A stretch of 64,000 bases of DNA from Nephrocerus scutellatus (taxonomy: Eukaryota > Arthropoda > Insecta > Diptera > Pipunculidae), in NCBI GenBank assembly GCA_947095585.1, contig OX352763.1:27577462-27641461 (forward strand). Reading direction: 5' to 3'. Below, one piece after another: positions 1 to 13,367 of this stretch. The stretch's first letter is position 1. The number at the start of each line of letters is the position of its first letter. The position numbers and the translations under genes were made by a program. Below the pieces are notes generated by a model. That model saw only the letters and a list, made by a program, of their open reading frames with translations. It searched no databases and was not told where the DNA came from.

Positions 1-2229
1 TTTTCTTAAGCCCAGGTCTGACCTATTTCGGTTGCTATAATGATGATATAGAGGACTTTGAGAGTAAGAAGATGACAAAATTGATAAAAAAGGTCTTTTC
101 AACGATTGCATTTTGCTGGAAGAGAAAATCACATATCCGTTCAAATTAACAAAAATAATAATGCATTGCTCTGTCAATTCGTCGTAAATCAGTTACATTT
201 AGGAATTCAGAAGCCATGCTAAGTTTATGTCAACTTCAAAATCGAGGATGATTATTTAGAAAAGAACCCAATACATTTATTAATCTGGAAAATTCCTTAA
301 GTGCCACTCCTTTTTCTAACCCATTGCCATTTGCACTTAAATGCACTTCACTTAAAAGGTACTCCAAAGGTTAAGGAATAACTGGCAGGATTTACATTTC
401 CAGTCAGTTCAATATGAAAATGCGTCCTCGTCAAAAGAGTGATTGCAAATGAAAAGGAATCTTTTTTTCCCGCTTCTCGTAATCTCTTGCCTCTTGAAAT
501 TTTATTAAAATCGCGCAAATTTTTTAATTAATTCGATTTTATTCATATGACGGCCGGCGTATTCCATCCGCATGCAAAGAACCACCTTATTAGAAATTCT
601 ACACATTACTTTAGCTTACAAATAGACCCACCCCGCCCCAAACACACAAACACACACAAGCATATTCATTTGAAATTAACCCTTTTTACGAACTCCTTGA
701 AAACACTTGTTCACATTCTCATCAGAAGGATCTTCTAAGATGAATGTGCAGCTGAATTATTTGAAATGCTTATGAGGCGTCGAGGCGCGTTGCCTTCTTG
801 ACAAGGCCAACAAGACACAGTGCGGCAGACAAGACATAAAGAATACTAGGTACTCTCTGCATGATACCGTCGTAAGTCGTAATAAGATGGCGTTCATTGA
901 ATTCTAACACGGCCCAATTTACAAAGAGAATTTGCATGTCTCACTTGAGTATATCCGCTCGACGTAGTTGTTCAAAGTTGTTCAGTCGTTAACTGGCTCA
1001 TATACATAATCCCCAGGAGACCGCATATGCCCGACTAATAGGTGGTGCGGGGTAGGACACGATTGTCTTTACGGAACATCTTATTCGAGACTAATTCCAA
1101 AAGTTGTTACGTTAGCAATAATAATTGTCTGATCCCGACTGATGGCAATGGCAATGGCAAACGCAAGGAACCCATCAGAGTGCGTTGTCGTTGTCATCAT
1201 CAACTACAAGGATTTATGAAGGATGTGTTCCATAATTAAGGTGCTAAATGGATGGGCTACGTACTTATTGCATACACTAAATAGAAGATGCGATGTGAAA
1301 ATTTCAAGAGGGCCATCACTTCCATCCAACTACGTGGAGTGGCGATGAAGGATGAGGAGATTCTTTTACAAAAGTTATGACTGTGGCGAATCTCCTTCCC
1401 TTCGTTTACGCTTCATTTGTTCATTTATGTGCGAATGTGAGGTTCCGCAACAACAGCGCCGAAAAAAAACACAAGAATCCAACGGGTCGGCGGCGCGGTA
1501 TCAACTTAATTAAGCGGATGAAACTTTTTAAGACAATCTCTGGTTTAATTTACATTCAGAGTGTTTTTAGGTTTGTATGTGTGTGGCAGATGGCATGTGT
1601 GGAACGTAGAGCGGATGTAGGAATCCAAAGGTTTGTAAAGGGCGCTTTTGCTTGCATTGCACAAGACAAAAAGTCGCTGCCTAAAGTTCTTGTTGTTCTT
1701 AAATTGCACATTTGCTTGAATAGAGCAGCAAATAAAAAGAAAAACCGTTAATTAGATCCAAAACATTAACCTCAGAAAAAAGAAAAGATTGTATCCCTAA
1801 AACTAAGTGGTTACAGGCTATAAAAACGGCCCTGTTCGTTACGGAGAAATCGTGTCAATTACCGCTATATATCTGATGCTACGTCGCCTTATCTGAGATA
1901 TGTAAAGAATGAGCTAAGTGTAATACTGGAAGCACTTTAAAATATATAATGGAGATGAATAAATTGTGCGAATGAATGAATGTATCTCTTATTTGCGATC
2001 CGTCATGCACGTCTCCAGTTCATTTAATGGTACAAGATACCCTTTCCCACGACGTATAAAGAAAAGTTGTGAATAACTCTTATTCCAACTTTTGTTTGTC
2101 TTATCCAAAGCTTCAGATACGTCCAAATGGTACTGATTTTATAAGTACTCAACGGTAATATAGCATTTCTCATATCATATTGACCTCTGGTAGTAACTTC
2201 TAGGCTTAGTCTACGTCAATTTGTGGGCA
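1..2229. other. Unassigned non-coding DNA
   Basis: AT-rich sequence downstream of the RUNX gene. The open frames here (for example 547-738 and 1377-1751) have no recognisable domain and biased low-complexity composition. I see no RNA gene and no transposon signature that I can name. Confidence 0.5.
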
Positions 2230-2345
2230 CTTCATCAATATCATATTTGGCTCTACAACCGTGGTCCGTTTTTGTCTACCGCAAAAATTCTGGATTTTGA
2301 GCCGATGGCATTCGACATTCTGGTCTATGCTATCCTTGCAGCGCA
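2230..2345. repeat. Dispersed repeat, copy 1 of 2
   Basis: This stretch, containing ATATTTGGCTCTACAACCG followed by GATTTTGAGCCGATGGCAT, is closely matched at 17,757-17,855, where the equivalents are ATATTTGGCTCTTCAACCG and GATTTTGAGCCGATGTCAT. Both copies lie close to minus-strand LINE remnants, so this may be a LINE 3' UTR segment. The family is not identified. Confidence 0.55.
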
Positions 2346-2563
2346 GATTTTACCTGCCTTGCTGCCATGGCCCCTTAATCTTACCACATAAGACTTTTTG
2401 AGCAGGATCTTCTTCGCTACTTAACCGGCCGTCCGGAGTCTACCGAGATTAATTCTATTCAAGATGTCGACATCGAGGTAACGCTGGCAGATCTCATCAT
2501 TTTGTTCTTAGCATACGGGCCGACATTTCTCTATAGGTCCTTTCTCCTGAAAGCAGAGCTATG

Positions 2564-4085
2564 TAGGTAGGTAGGTAGAGTGGTTAACCTCTCTGTACTT
2601 GCGATGTCCTTAAGAAGAGCTAGTTTGCGCCATTTTGATAGCACAAATCTCGAGAGACATAGCATGGATATTAACGCGGTTTAAATCCAGTCTGTAGCGT
2701 TCAGATACGAGATCAGTACGATGATCGTGTAATCTTAGAAACTTTTCAGGTCAGCAAAAAATGGTTAACTTAAAGTGCGGTGTCTTGACCCTGCTAAGGC
2801 CGGACAACTAAAGAGGAAGTGATTGATAGTTTCTTTCTCATTTGCGTTGTTGTGCTGTATACCTAACTTGGCGGCACGGCTACTCACTGGCCACTGGCCC
2901 ATCCTGTTAACCACAACTCTGGCAATATCCTTCCGGGTTCTAGATAACAACTCATTGCGTTTCCTTTTGCTGTAGGATGGCCACATCAATCTTGATATGG
3001 CGCAGTTCTAACGACTGCTCCACCTGAGCTATGACTTAGTATTGAAAAAGGAGAGAATTTGTTCCTTGACTGAGCTCATTGGACCGTTTCCAAAGAGCCG
3101 GTATCCACAGCGACGCCCTGCTTAGCCAATTTATCTGCCCTCTCATTTCCCTCTATATTACTTTGCCCCGGCACCCTTATTTTGGTGATGTCAAGGAATT
3201 GGCTGATCGAAGCCAATTCTTCTTGGCACTGTTATGCGAGTTTCGAGTTATTGTGGTCTGCCCTTATGGCAGATTGACAATCAACACATAAGCCAACCCT
3301 ACCGATTTGTTCGTTACTGAGCTCCCTAATTCCTATGCCTGAAAGACACTAGCTGAAACGGGTAGCTTGTATGACCTGGACGGATTTAGATCCGAGAAGA
3401 TGTATGCACCGACTCCGTCAGTGAATATTGTTGTGCCAATTTGACTACTTCCAGTTTTCTCTGGTAGGAAAAACCGACGTCGAATCAGGAGTTGAAGCTA
3501 AGTTTTGTGATCTAGTAGGCAGTAGATGATGGTATTATACCTTCAGTTACTGTCTGCAGTATATTACAGTGCCCGTATGGTCTAGTAGCAAACTACCCCG
3601 ATTCTCTGAGTTGTACTGCACTGCACCTCACAAAACATACTTGATAAATATGTCAGGAGGTAATAGGTGCAAGATGGTGTTAAGGGCCTCTGTCGTACAA
3701 GACCGTAGAGCTCCTGTGATGCCTACTGCTGCTGATTGCTGTAATCTGCTGAGTTTGGAGGCGTTATACTTCTTCTTCATCGCTGGCCACCAGACCAGCA
3801 GTACATAGGTACAACAGCTGTGTACAGCCAGAGAGCCTTCTTTGTTTGAAGTCCTCATTTCCTCCCGATGGTTTTACTACTGGCTTAGAGGGCCACGCAT
3901 GCTTTCTTAGCTTCTGTTCTCTATTTTAGCCTTCCAGCTAAGTTCCTATCCAAGACTGCTCCGTGATATTTGGCGCTGGGAGTAAGGCTGAGACTTTTCC
4001 CATTGATAGGGAGTCTTTCCTGGGCTAACTCCAGGCAACAGCTTGCTGCTCTCCATTACATCACTGATCAGGAAACGGTGCTTTT
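2564..4085 (-). mobile_element. Decayed non-LTR retrotransposon 3' half: RT end, RNase H, C-terminal zinc motif
   Basis: Translating the minus strand in broken frames gives, in order, the RT-thumb region (around 4,000-3,600, with a frame reading GAVLDRNLAGRL and LYTAVV), an RNase H domain (3,450-3,050, including CVDCQSAIRADHNNS and VPGQSNIEGNERADKLA), and a cysteine/histidine C-terminal segment (2,989-2,765, NEKETINHFLFSCPAL). It ends in a (TACC)n tail seen on the plus strand as GTAGGTAGGTAGGTAG at 2,564-2,579. RNase H after RT is typical of the I/LOA/R1-like group of LINEs. Many stops and frameshifts show it is dead. It belongs to the same family as 16,557-17,677. Confidence 0.8.
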
Positions 4086-4129
4086 AACAGTATTTTGAAA
4101 ATTCTAACAGAGTCCTTTGTGGTTTTAAT

Positions 4130-4600
4130 TGATTGACAGAAGAGTGTCGCTTGGCTTTTTTTATGGTCTTCTTGTACCTTCTCAGGCAGTCTTTATCAGG
4201 CTGTCAGTATTTATTGGTATAACAGATATTGAAGATCGGCCTAGCCATACTTTACTAAGGTATTCGCTACATCACGGTCTATCAACACGTGGTCTATTTA
4301 GTTACGATTGCATCCATCATGAGAAACACTGGTGGCTTCTTACGCACAAACTTTATACTCGCAACGACCAAATTCTTATTTGTTCTATCTATCTCTATTC
4401 CTCGCTGACCCATAACCCACAATGGATCATTGTCATTAGTCAAGTGTAAACTATGGGTGCCAATGTACCTAATGCCTAAATACTGGAATTCTTTGGGTAA
4501 TAGAACCCACCCCGAGCACATGATGTTGTATTGATATGTCATACTCTGATTTTTGTTAGACACCATTTCCTGCACACCGCACACCGCATGTCCTGGATTG
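4130..4600 (-). mobile_element. Possible LINE C-terminal remnant
   Basis: The minus-strand frame contains LPKEFQYLGIRYIG, resembling the EFKYLG segment that follows the RT catalytic region in RTE-like LINEs. A related sequence occurs at about 23,430-23,530. The frame is short and eroded, so the assignment is tentative. Confidence 0.4.
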
Positions 4601-7049
4601 CTTTGATCGCACTTCTGCCAGTTAAATTAGACACGGAATGTGCACAAACGCTCAATGTTATGCCTCCTGTTCCGCTGAAGGCTGAGTGCCATCACGAATA
4701 TGATATTCAAAACATTGATGGCATTACAATATAAAAAAACAGGAAATCTAAAGCTAAAGCGTTGACACTTTTTATATCCAGAACGCTGACATGGGTTACA
4801 AGGAGAACCCAAACAAATAAAACAAATCCATAAGATATAGCACGTCACACCTTTTTATCTGTCACAGTGACTCTCTTAGGTGTGCGCTGCGCACTGAAAA
4901 AATACAACAAAACAACCATTCGCAGCCGCAGAAATGTTGTTTGCGGCCTGGAAAACTCATCGCCATGATCATTTCCACCGCCACGGAACATTCTTTTCGT
5001 CGAGCAAATAATTCGTGTGGTTGTCGTCTCGACAGAAAGATGGAAAATTCCAAAATCTCTGCATTATTTGATGCCATTTGGTGTATTGGTGGGGCCTCGC
5101 GAAATGACGACGCGATTAAAAGAACCAATGCGCCCGTAAAACTGTTTGTGGCCAACACCAAGGATTGCAACGGAATATTTTTCAATGTTCTACATGCAAA
5201 GGTTGCCGGCCGCCTCGCCTGGTGGTCGACACAAAAATTTAAATAAAATTTCTAATTTCACATAAAAGAGATTGCATTCCGCATTTTGCATCAAGTGTGT
5301 GTTGTGTGCAAGGATACGTTACATTGTTCCGTTTGCGTTTTGAGAATTGTCTGGAAATTCCTCCGTTCCGTTAAATTCGCGTTTTACTTTAAGCATTTGC
5401 CATTTTGCGGTGAGCCTTTTTGCTGGAGATGCTCAGAAAGCGGGACGTATCTATCAAGGGACGAAAAATGAGATTGGATACTCCGTTCGAAGGGTGGCAT
5501 TTTTAACAGCGCGCCCCAAGGCAGAGTTATCACAAAACAAACGCACAAATAGTCCGATTTCGTTTCCTAAAACCAAACCAAAGTCCTCCGCTCCGACTGG
5601 TAATTCCACGCGATACAACTAGGACTATTCAAATGGCACCGCACATCAAGGACACTAATTAAGAGCGATCCACTTCGTCTATAGTATATTGAACATAATC
5701 AGGCGACCGGCGATGGCGAAGCGATTAAAAGCAAACGAACCTTGGTCCTAAAACTTATTACCAATCGGATGAATGGGGATGAAGAAAAAAAATTCTTTGA
5801 AATGATGCGGATAGAGCGGAAAGCGTAATTGTAGGATCCTCTGATCGGCCTGTGTTTTGCCGCCACGCTACTTCCATGTATCTATTCACATGCGAGAATG
5901 TATCCTTCCCTCTTGATGCCGTTCGATCTGGCGCGATGTTCGCGTAGACAATGAATTACATAATTATATCCTCCAACCAAAGTCGCACACACGAATTGAA
6001 CGGATGGTTGCCTCGACGTCGGCCGCCGAGTCTCTATTCGATTGTCTCCTAGCCGCTCGCCACTTCAATTGCTGCGCCCTGTAACGATACGCGATGCGAT
6101 GTGATGCGATGCTGTGAAGCATAGAATTTAAGTCTGACAAACGATACATATAGAGAAACCCGGCTTAATGTCGTCCTTCGCATTCGAGAAAATTTGGTGG
6201 CGTAACGGGGGCGCAGTGGCTAACGATTATAAGGGAAGGTGCACAGCATACGAGTATGAAGTAATTTTCTGCTCAATTTATTTCACATTGTGGCATCCAA
6301 TTAAGCTGAAACCTGATGGTTACCTCCAGAGCGTTAACGCTAACGGCTTCGGGTGACCCGGCCAGAATCGAAAGACCCATTTTGGTCTGGGTTGAAAAAC
6401 AAATGAACGGTCACAAATGTGATGTGGCGCGCGAGGTGGACAATTTAACGGCTTCGACACGGCTGGTTGGTAGATGAGGTGGTGGAGGAGGAGGAGGAGG
6501 AGATACAGTTGTAGTAGTCGTAGAAGTTTCCATTTAATATGACCATTGTTATTGCCACTTACGAGTAGAGGTGTGGCTGGCGTCATGGAATGTCCTAACT
6601 CGAAGTTGTTTTTACATTTTCATTAGTCAGATTGCTATTTGGTTGCGAAATAGCATCCCGTCCAAATGTTTTAATTGTGTTCCTTCATTGAAGGACAAAG
6701 CAAACAAAATTATTTGTTGTGCACAGGTTTTTCTGGCGAATGGATGAAAACTTCTCTTCGATTATTTACAAATTGCTTTCACATGGATATATAGTAACTG
6801 TCACACTTCCATGTCCGATGAGCTGATACCTAAGCACGTTGAGATTCTAAGATTTTAGTCTGCAGGAAATTACTCTGCTGATCATAAATGGAAGATATCT
6901 AATTACCCATATAAACGTTTCCATGATTTACTTGTAGATAAAATGACCAAAGAAAAGAAGCTACCATCCTTATCCATTACTAATGTCTGTAATGATGCGT
7001 CCGGATGTTTTAGCCCATATTGCTGACACTGCGACCTAAAAAAGCTATT
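4601..7049. other. Unassigned non-coding DNA with small microsatellites
   Basis: No convincing coding region. There is a GGT/GGA trinucleotide run at 6,477-6,502 and a short GATGC/GATGT iteration near 6,085-6,115. Open frames such as 4,941-5,246 and 6,320-6,586 have no family resemblance that I can see. Confidence 0.45.
6477..6502. repeat. (GGA)n microsatellite
   Basis: Eight to nine consecutive GGT/GGA trinucleotides in the plus strand. Not within a supported gene. Confidence 0.85.
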
Positions 7050-8545
7050 GTATCATAGAGTGTGACTAATCTAAGAGACGTATCACCTCCCTAACGAAGG
7101 ATAGTATGTCCCTAGTGGCAGGGCAGGGTTTCTCAACTCTGCTGACGAACATTTTATTTTAATGGAAAATACGCCACCTTAACCAAATCAGTGCTGGGCA
7201 TTCACAAATAATTGTCCCGGATGATTCGCCATCTTCCGAGAAGGATCTGCATTCCGTTTCTGAGCCTAAATTAATTTTATTAAGGTGATACCGCAAGCCG
7301 CAGTGACTGACCTGTGAGAAAACTCACCAGCTTTCTAATGCTATCCTTATCTAGGTAAATTATTAAGTTATAGGAGTAGGCCTGACTAATCGCTTGGATT
7401 GTCTCAGCTCTTAGACATTTTCCCAGTGAACTAAAATGAAGTTTGTGCTCCCAATTATTAATCAGCGCCATGACGATAGCCCAGTTAAAACTACATTAGG
7501 TTCCAGGCTTATGAAAGTAGGTTCTGGGCCAGCCCTAGCTAGTTCATCTGCAGATTCGTTGTCTGCCAATTTATGATGACCAGGGACCCAACCATATTTT
7601 GCTTGGCAAGATATTGCAGTGCATCGTAGCTGTTATAAACTGATTAAATCCATTATGTTGGACAACTGCGCTTTAAGTGCTGCATATTTTCCCACGCCCC
7701 CTAATGACTTTACAAAAGTTAACCTAACGCAGATATCGATGGCATTGAGCTCAGCCTGGAAAACTGTGCGATTTATTCCCATTGATACCAAGACATTGGT
7801 GTTCGGTACAAAGTTACCAGCTCCAACTTCCGATTCCATATTCTATTCATCTGTAAACCAGACCAGATCGCTAGCGTCTAGTGCCAGATTTCTACCTCAA
7901 ATAACCTGGCGAAAAATTGCTCCCTGACACGCCTCGTTCGGAATTGAGTCGAGCATTTTTAGGCGTGCCTCATGGTTTGTACCTGTATTCTAGCTGCTGT
8001 AGGGGGAAAGACCGGTGATAGCTTCTAATGCCGCCGTAGGGCAGGTCCGCATGGCACCCGTGATACCGAGAAAGGTAATTCCTTGAAGCTTCTGAAGTTA
8101 AGTTGCCGTTGTCCGGTCAAGGACTTTTAGCCACAAAATTATGGCCGCGTGCATTTATAATGGGCCTCAACATCATTGTATACATTTGGTATATCACTTA
8201 GGATTTAGACCCCAAGTTTTGCCGTAAAGATGCGTGGGGCGTTTGATAGCCGACTTGATATGAGAATTCCAGCTAAGCCATTTTTCAAGGATAACTCCAA
8301 TTTATTTAACCACACCGGAATAAACTAAAGTGGTGCCTTTAATAGTGATAGGTCCTAGATTGACCAAACTTATTTTTGTCAAAGGCACTGCAACTATTTT
8401 GCAAGTATTGATCGATAGTTCTTCTCTGCTGAACCATTTTAAAATGTGTAGTAAAGCGCCTTGCATAAAACTAGTAATGGTCGTGCTGACTACTAACGAT
8501 AATCGCACAAGTCATCCGCATATAACCTGATCTCTGTAGATCGGG
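7050..8545 (-). mobile_element. Decayed RNase-H-type LINE, RT thumb to C-terminus
   Basis: On the minus strand, 8,508-8,302 reads as an RT-thumb segment (WFSREELSINTCK, then LVNLGPITIKGTTLVYSG), a pattern characteristic of this LINE group. An RNase H-like frame follows (about 7,930-7,480), including the VPGH motif region near 7,600-7,580, then an eroded C-terminal region to about 7,050. Frameshifts and stops are frequent. The catalytic RT core is missing: the segment directly upstream at 8,590-9,900 is an ORF1, so the endonuclease and most of the RT are deleted, or two insertions are juxtaposed. Confidence 0.7.
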
Positions 8546-8589
8546 TAGAAGGTTGTCGATGACTTGTGACCACAGAAGGGAGGACAAGA

Positions 8590-9900
8590 TTTCTAATTCC
8601 TCCAATTCCTCCCTGAATGCTTAAGCTTTTTTATGGCTACCCCCATGACAAGCAGTCAAGTTTGGTTGACCTAGTGGTCTGTCCTTGTTTGACTTATCAT
8701 TCCTCCGATTTGCGTGCCCAGTGACGCCCCTTGTTGGATGCGAGCCTTGTAAGGCCGGCATGCCGAGTGGCGTTTCGGGTCGAAGAACTGGTTGTGGGAC
8801 CTGCTTATTTGATTTGGTTCCGGACCCGCTGAGATCAGTATGCCCATCAGCACTGGTGATCGAAGAGGCCGTTTTCACAACCTGTTTCACCGGAGCATGC
8901 CCAGTGACATTGCTCGAAGAGCTTATAACTTCCTTTTTGCCAAAGGTAACCATACGCTGAAACCTTATCGGTGCTCCAAGATGTCAACTTGACCTGGCAA
9001 TAGCGGTAGCTTGAAATACCTTTGCAGGTATTGAGCCTTATCATGGAGGCATTATCTATAGCCATTATCGGAGTTTTGCGCAGAGAGAATTGCCAGAATC
9101 TTTTCTGAGGAGAGGAGAGAAGAGTCAAGAGACTTTGTGGAAAGAATTCACGGACGAATCCACTCTTAGCTCTAATCTTCTTAAAGTTCGAGCGCATCCA
9201 CCCAGCAGCAGCACTGTCTGAACAGATGAAGACTAGCCATACCGATTTGAGATACGAGCTGGAAAAGTGTGGCCATACACCACTATCTTGAAAAAGAGCC
9301 ATTTGCTTAGTTCTGAGGGGGCTAGTTAACAAGTCGATATAACACCCAACCTGACAGCGCTAGCCACTTGGCTAAAATAAGGGACATCAGATAAAGGTTC
9401 TGCCTGGCTTTCTTTGCAGCCGATTCTAGTGGCGATTGGTCCTCTGGCCTGACGCCCTGTGCTTCACTATGATTGGAAGGGGTGACTTTGGTAAAGCAAG
9501 AATTGGTTGATTCCACGTCCTCAATTCTAACCAACTAACGAGATTTAGATAGTGCCCTTATGAAAACGCCTTCTGAATTCTGCGGAAAGTTCGGCTACTT
9601 AACAACAGACCATGAAGATGAGGCCCGAATAAGGTTGGCAGTCAAGAGCTCAACGTGTACAACGGGTTGCTCAACATCAGAACCCGATGCGGTTCAAGAT
9701 GCATCGGTTCCATATGCGTTTTTTAAATTTTCTATTTTAAATCCCTTGAGAATTCTAGAAAAGAGGTTGCCCTTGACAGAGCCCGGTATGCCAAGGAAAC
9801 CGAAAGGAAACCAGTTCAAACCGAAGATGTGTCAGGTTTTCAGAGGCCGCTTACTAGCGACTTAGTATTTGCCATGAATTTTGAATTGAAGCTTTCGTTG
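8590..9900 (-). mobile_element. LINE ORF1 remnant with DUF4780-like domain
   Basis: The longest minus-strand open stretch (9,332-8,847) includes WLVFICSDSAAAGWMRSNFKKI, here quoted across its core only. It is homologous to the plus-strand ORF1 at 46,205-46,540, where the matching residues are WLIFICIDGTTAGWLRSKKKI. This arrangement of a substrate-binding-like fold with a conserved GW pair matches the DUF4780 domain common in ORF1 of insect I/LOA-like LINEs. The 3' part (8,950-8,620) is low complexity and rich in S, G, P and T, as in many ORF1 linkers. Broken by frameshifts. Confidence 0.65.
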
Positions 9901-10599
9901 GTGATTCTAATCTTACCTTAGCGTCATATATTTAGTCTTCTTATATTTACTTGGTGTAAGTAGTCTAAGGATCTCCCCCATTCACGCTGTTGGGCAGATT
10001 CGTATGTTCCTTGTTATTAAGACACAGATGAGCACCTGGATTTTTTCCAATTTCCTTTTTTCAGAGCTTAGCTTGGTCCTTCCACCCATACCACTGCTGC
10101 GTAAGTTGTCATTGATACAATTCTCATGGTGTACATCCAGTGCATCAGGTGTTTCAAAATTATATTGGGAGTGTTGTCGAAACAAGGGGTTTGCTTGTTG
10201 TTAGTCAAATAAAGATAAATGTCAGGTCATTGAGTATTGAAAAATACTTCTAAGTAGTGTCTGCTGACAGTGAGTCTGAAGTAAGACCCTCAGAGAACAT
10301 GACGTATTTTTCAATGGTATGTAAAACGGAATACCTAATATCTCACCAGATAAATGTTGCCACCCAGCTCGTAAGCGTCCGAATGAGCTGCTAATATTTG
10401 CTTCCAATATGGTCGGGTTTTTTTTACATTTTAGAATCTATGACAAAGTCATCAGTGATTCTACAAAACGCTCGAGATGCAGACGATTTTCATTACAACT
10501 GGGTCATTCAGTTCTGGAATATCAACCATAGCTCGGAGTTTGAAGATCCGGTTAATGTAAGAAAGGTTAGGATAGGTTTCAATGACTACTTCGGCACAT
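9901..10599. other. Unassigned sequence between LINE fragments
   Basis: No motif assigned. Its position between minus-strand LINE fragments suggests eroded retrotransposon sequence, but I cannot show this from the sequence. Confidence 0.35.
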
Positions 10600-11500
10600 T
10601 TCATTAAACTAATGACGGTTTGTTATAATGTCAGAGGATATTATTTCGTTCTTCCTTTTGAAGAACTCATTTGGACGTTTTAATGAAGCCTGAAATGTCT
10701 CAGTGTTGAGAAGCTTTCTAACTTTCTTCCTAAGCTTAGCTAGTCGGTCATTTCACCAGGGAACCTATATTCGTCCCAGCTCTTCATGCGCTTATCAGTG
10801 TTGAAAAGCTTTCTAACTTTCTTGTTAAGTTTAGCCAGCCGGTCATTCTACCAGGGAACCTCAAACTGGTTTTGGCAACACAGCTGCCATAGTAAGAGGT
10901 AAGCAACACATTATTAAATTGATATGCTGCCTCATTTAGGTCCACTATGGAGTCAATAGGATTAGGTATTATATCTATCTTGGTAAGGACAAGTCCCCGT
11001 TTAAGATTCCAGTCCGTAGACTTAGGATCGTATCTAGAAGAAGCATGTGCTAGTCTGGAAGGTCAAACCTGATGTGTTGATGGTCAGACAAAGAGGCTCA
11101 TCGGACATATGCCAATTTTGGACGATACTGGATATAAATGGACTGGCAAGCGTGAGGTCGAGGTATTTGAATACGAATCACATGAATGTGAGTTTCGAGC
11201 CTTTATTTAGAATTTCTACATTACTACTAATGAGATATTCTAAAAGACACTCACCTCTTCTGTTGATGCAATTACTAGCCCATTTGGTGAAGATTGAGAG
11301 AATATTCTACATTACCTATCGTTACGTCATGTGCATAGCAAATCCTCTTATTCCATCTCTTACTAGTTCTAACAGTAATCCGTTGATTACTATATTCTAG
11401 AGAAGAGGTTATAGGATGCCTTTATGCGGCGTTTCTCTTACCGCCTTGTATTGGTGGATAGCCCCAGCTTGGAGTTATCAATATTATGATTGATTTATAT
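10600..11500 (-). mobile_element. LINE fragment: endonuclease C-terminus and EN-RT linker
   Basis: The minus strand around 10,860-10,740 reads WNDRLAKLNKKVRKLFN and then a W..Y pair. This is the conserved linker after the apurinic-like endonuclease in I/Jockey-group LINEs. Around 11,130-11,050 a frame reads HMSDEPLCLTIN, resembling the SDH motif end of the endonuclease. An internal duplication is present: the segment 10,704-10,765 is repeated at 10,800-10,861. Confidence 0.6.
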
Positions 11501-12102
11501 GCCTACAGGGTTGTCTATCTCTAGCAGATTTAGAAGATAAGATCCTTCTTTAATTGCCCTCAGTCTCACATTATTGAAGGTTCCTCAATATCAAGGAATA
11601 CTGCTAGGGAATTCCCTAGCGACTATAATGATTTCTCAAGCGGTGTATGAGACTCTTTCTACAGATTTTCTTTTATAGTACGCGTGTTGAGACCGTGACC
11701 AGCTACTTGGTTTTGCGCTTAACTCAAATGTATACGCCGAATAACAATTCCAGAGCTTTTAAAAGAAAAATCTGAAGAAACTTGTACCAAGATTTGGATC
11801 TTTTTGATTTTTTGTTTCTATTAGATCAAGAGCGTGTAAAAGCCTTCATTCCCGACGATATATCCCAATGATCTGAGTAAGAAGAAAACCTTTATTTCTC
11901 TATAGATCTTTTATGTCACGGTTTAGAAAAAATTCCATCGAATTGCGACTCTTCATCTTATGTACCGTTGAAGATAAAGATGCGTTTGAAATTAATTTGG
12001 AATTATGTCTTTTTAATCAAAAGGAGAACGATATAACAGGCTTTAAATAACTAGATAGACTGATGGTTGTTAAAATATGAGCACGGCGCTTTCATCAGGT
12101 CT

Positions 12103-12104
<2 letters not shown>
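11501..12104. other. Unassigned non-coding DNA
   Basis: No recognisable gene or repeat. Confidence 0.4.

Positions 12105-12144
<40 letters not shown>
12105..12144. repeat. (GCA)13 microsatellite
   Basis: Forty bases of perfect GCA iteration. It lies downstream of the RUNX stop codon on the opposite strand, and no open frame carries it as a long polyglutamine or polyalanine tract. Confidence 0.95.
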
Positions 12145-12145
<1 letters not shown>

Positions 12146-13244
12146 GTGAAGTTGGTAACGCTTCTAGTAACGAAACCCTATAAAATATTATTCTGTATCT
12201 AAATCAGCCCAAAAAAAATAATCATCATTTAAATTGAAACAACATTAACCCATTTTTTGTATTGCATAATCATTACTTAGAATTTATTTTCCAATTGAAT
12301 ATAATTTTCCATGTTACACATCTGGCCAATCTTTGGATAAATCTTTGATTTTTTTCTTGTTTGGTTGGACAGTTCTTCTTCTACTTACGAGTATTCTGTT
12401 GTACATTTGACATACATTTTACATTTATATAAGTTTAAATAATTTTTATATATATATTTATTATATTTAGTTTTACATGTTTGATTTATAACATAATTGC
12501 TTTTAGTTTATGTACAATAAAATTGAACTACTCGCGATCCCTAAAGATAAATAGCTTTGTTCAGTTATTTAACTTTTCAATTTTTGTTTCTCATTCTCTA
12601 TATAGTATATAAAGTTTAATTATTAAATTTATACTGCGATTTCTATATATAAATATTTAACTTTTTTTTTGATAAAAATCAGAAGAGATATGAATTATTT
12701 ACGACACGCGAGTCCTGCTGTCGTCCTATTTCTATCTAATCCAATCGGGTTGTCATGTGTGTTGGCTTTTGATTTTGTGATTTGCGTTTAAAGTTGGGCT
12801 TTTTTCCTTCTTCTTCTGCTTCTTATTATTAATTCGAAATTTTTGAAAAATTCCACTCCGGCTTAACGGAGGAAATGACTGCACAGTGATGAGTGGTGAC
12901 CAAAAGCAAACACAACAACAAACAGCTAATTGATTGCACATCGATTACGGTGGAGAGTAGGTGTTGGAAATATTTACAAAACTACAAACTAATTCATAAC
13001 TTAGATACAGGGTGACTTTGTTGGTAAAATACAATTATAGATTCATTAGGAACTTATATACGCTCTTTTGTCTGAAATGGAAATAACGACATGACTTACG
13101 TGCTAACGGTCTAAGTTACGCTGCAATAGATGTATGTGCAACAGGGTTTGTCAGAAAATAAAGAGGAAATCAGGAAGAGAAAAACATTCACTAAATAAGA
13201 GAAGGAGATTTTTTGTGGTTCAAATTTTTGTACAGTATTTACAG

Positions 13245-13275
<31 letters not shown>

Positions 13276-13306
13276 TATCATCATCATCATCATCATCATC
13301 ATCATT

Positions 13307-13367
<61 letters not shown>

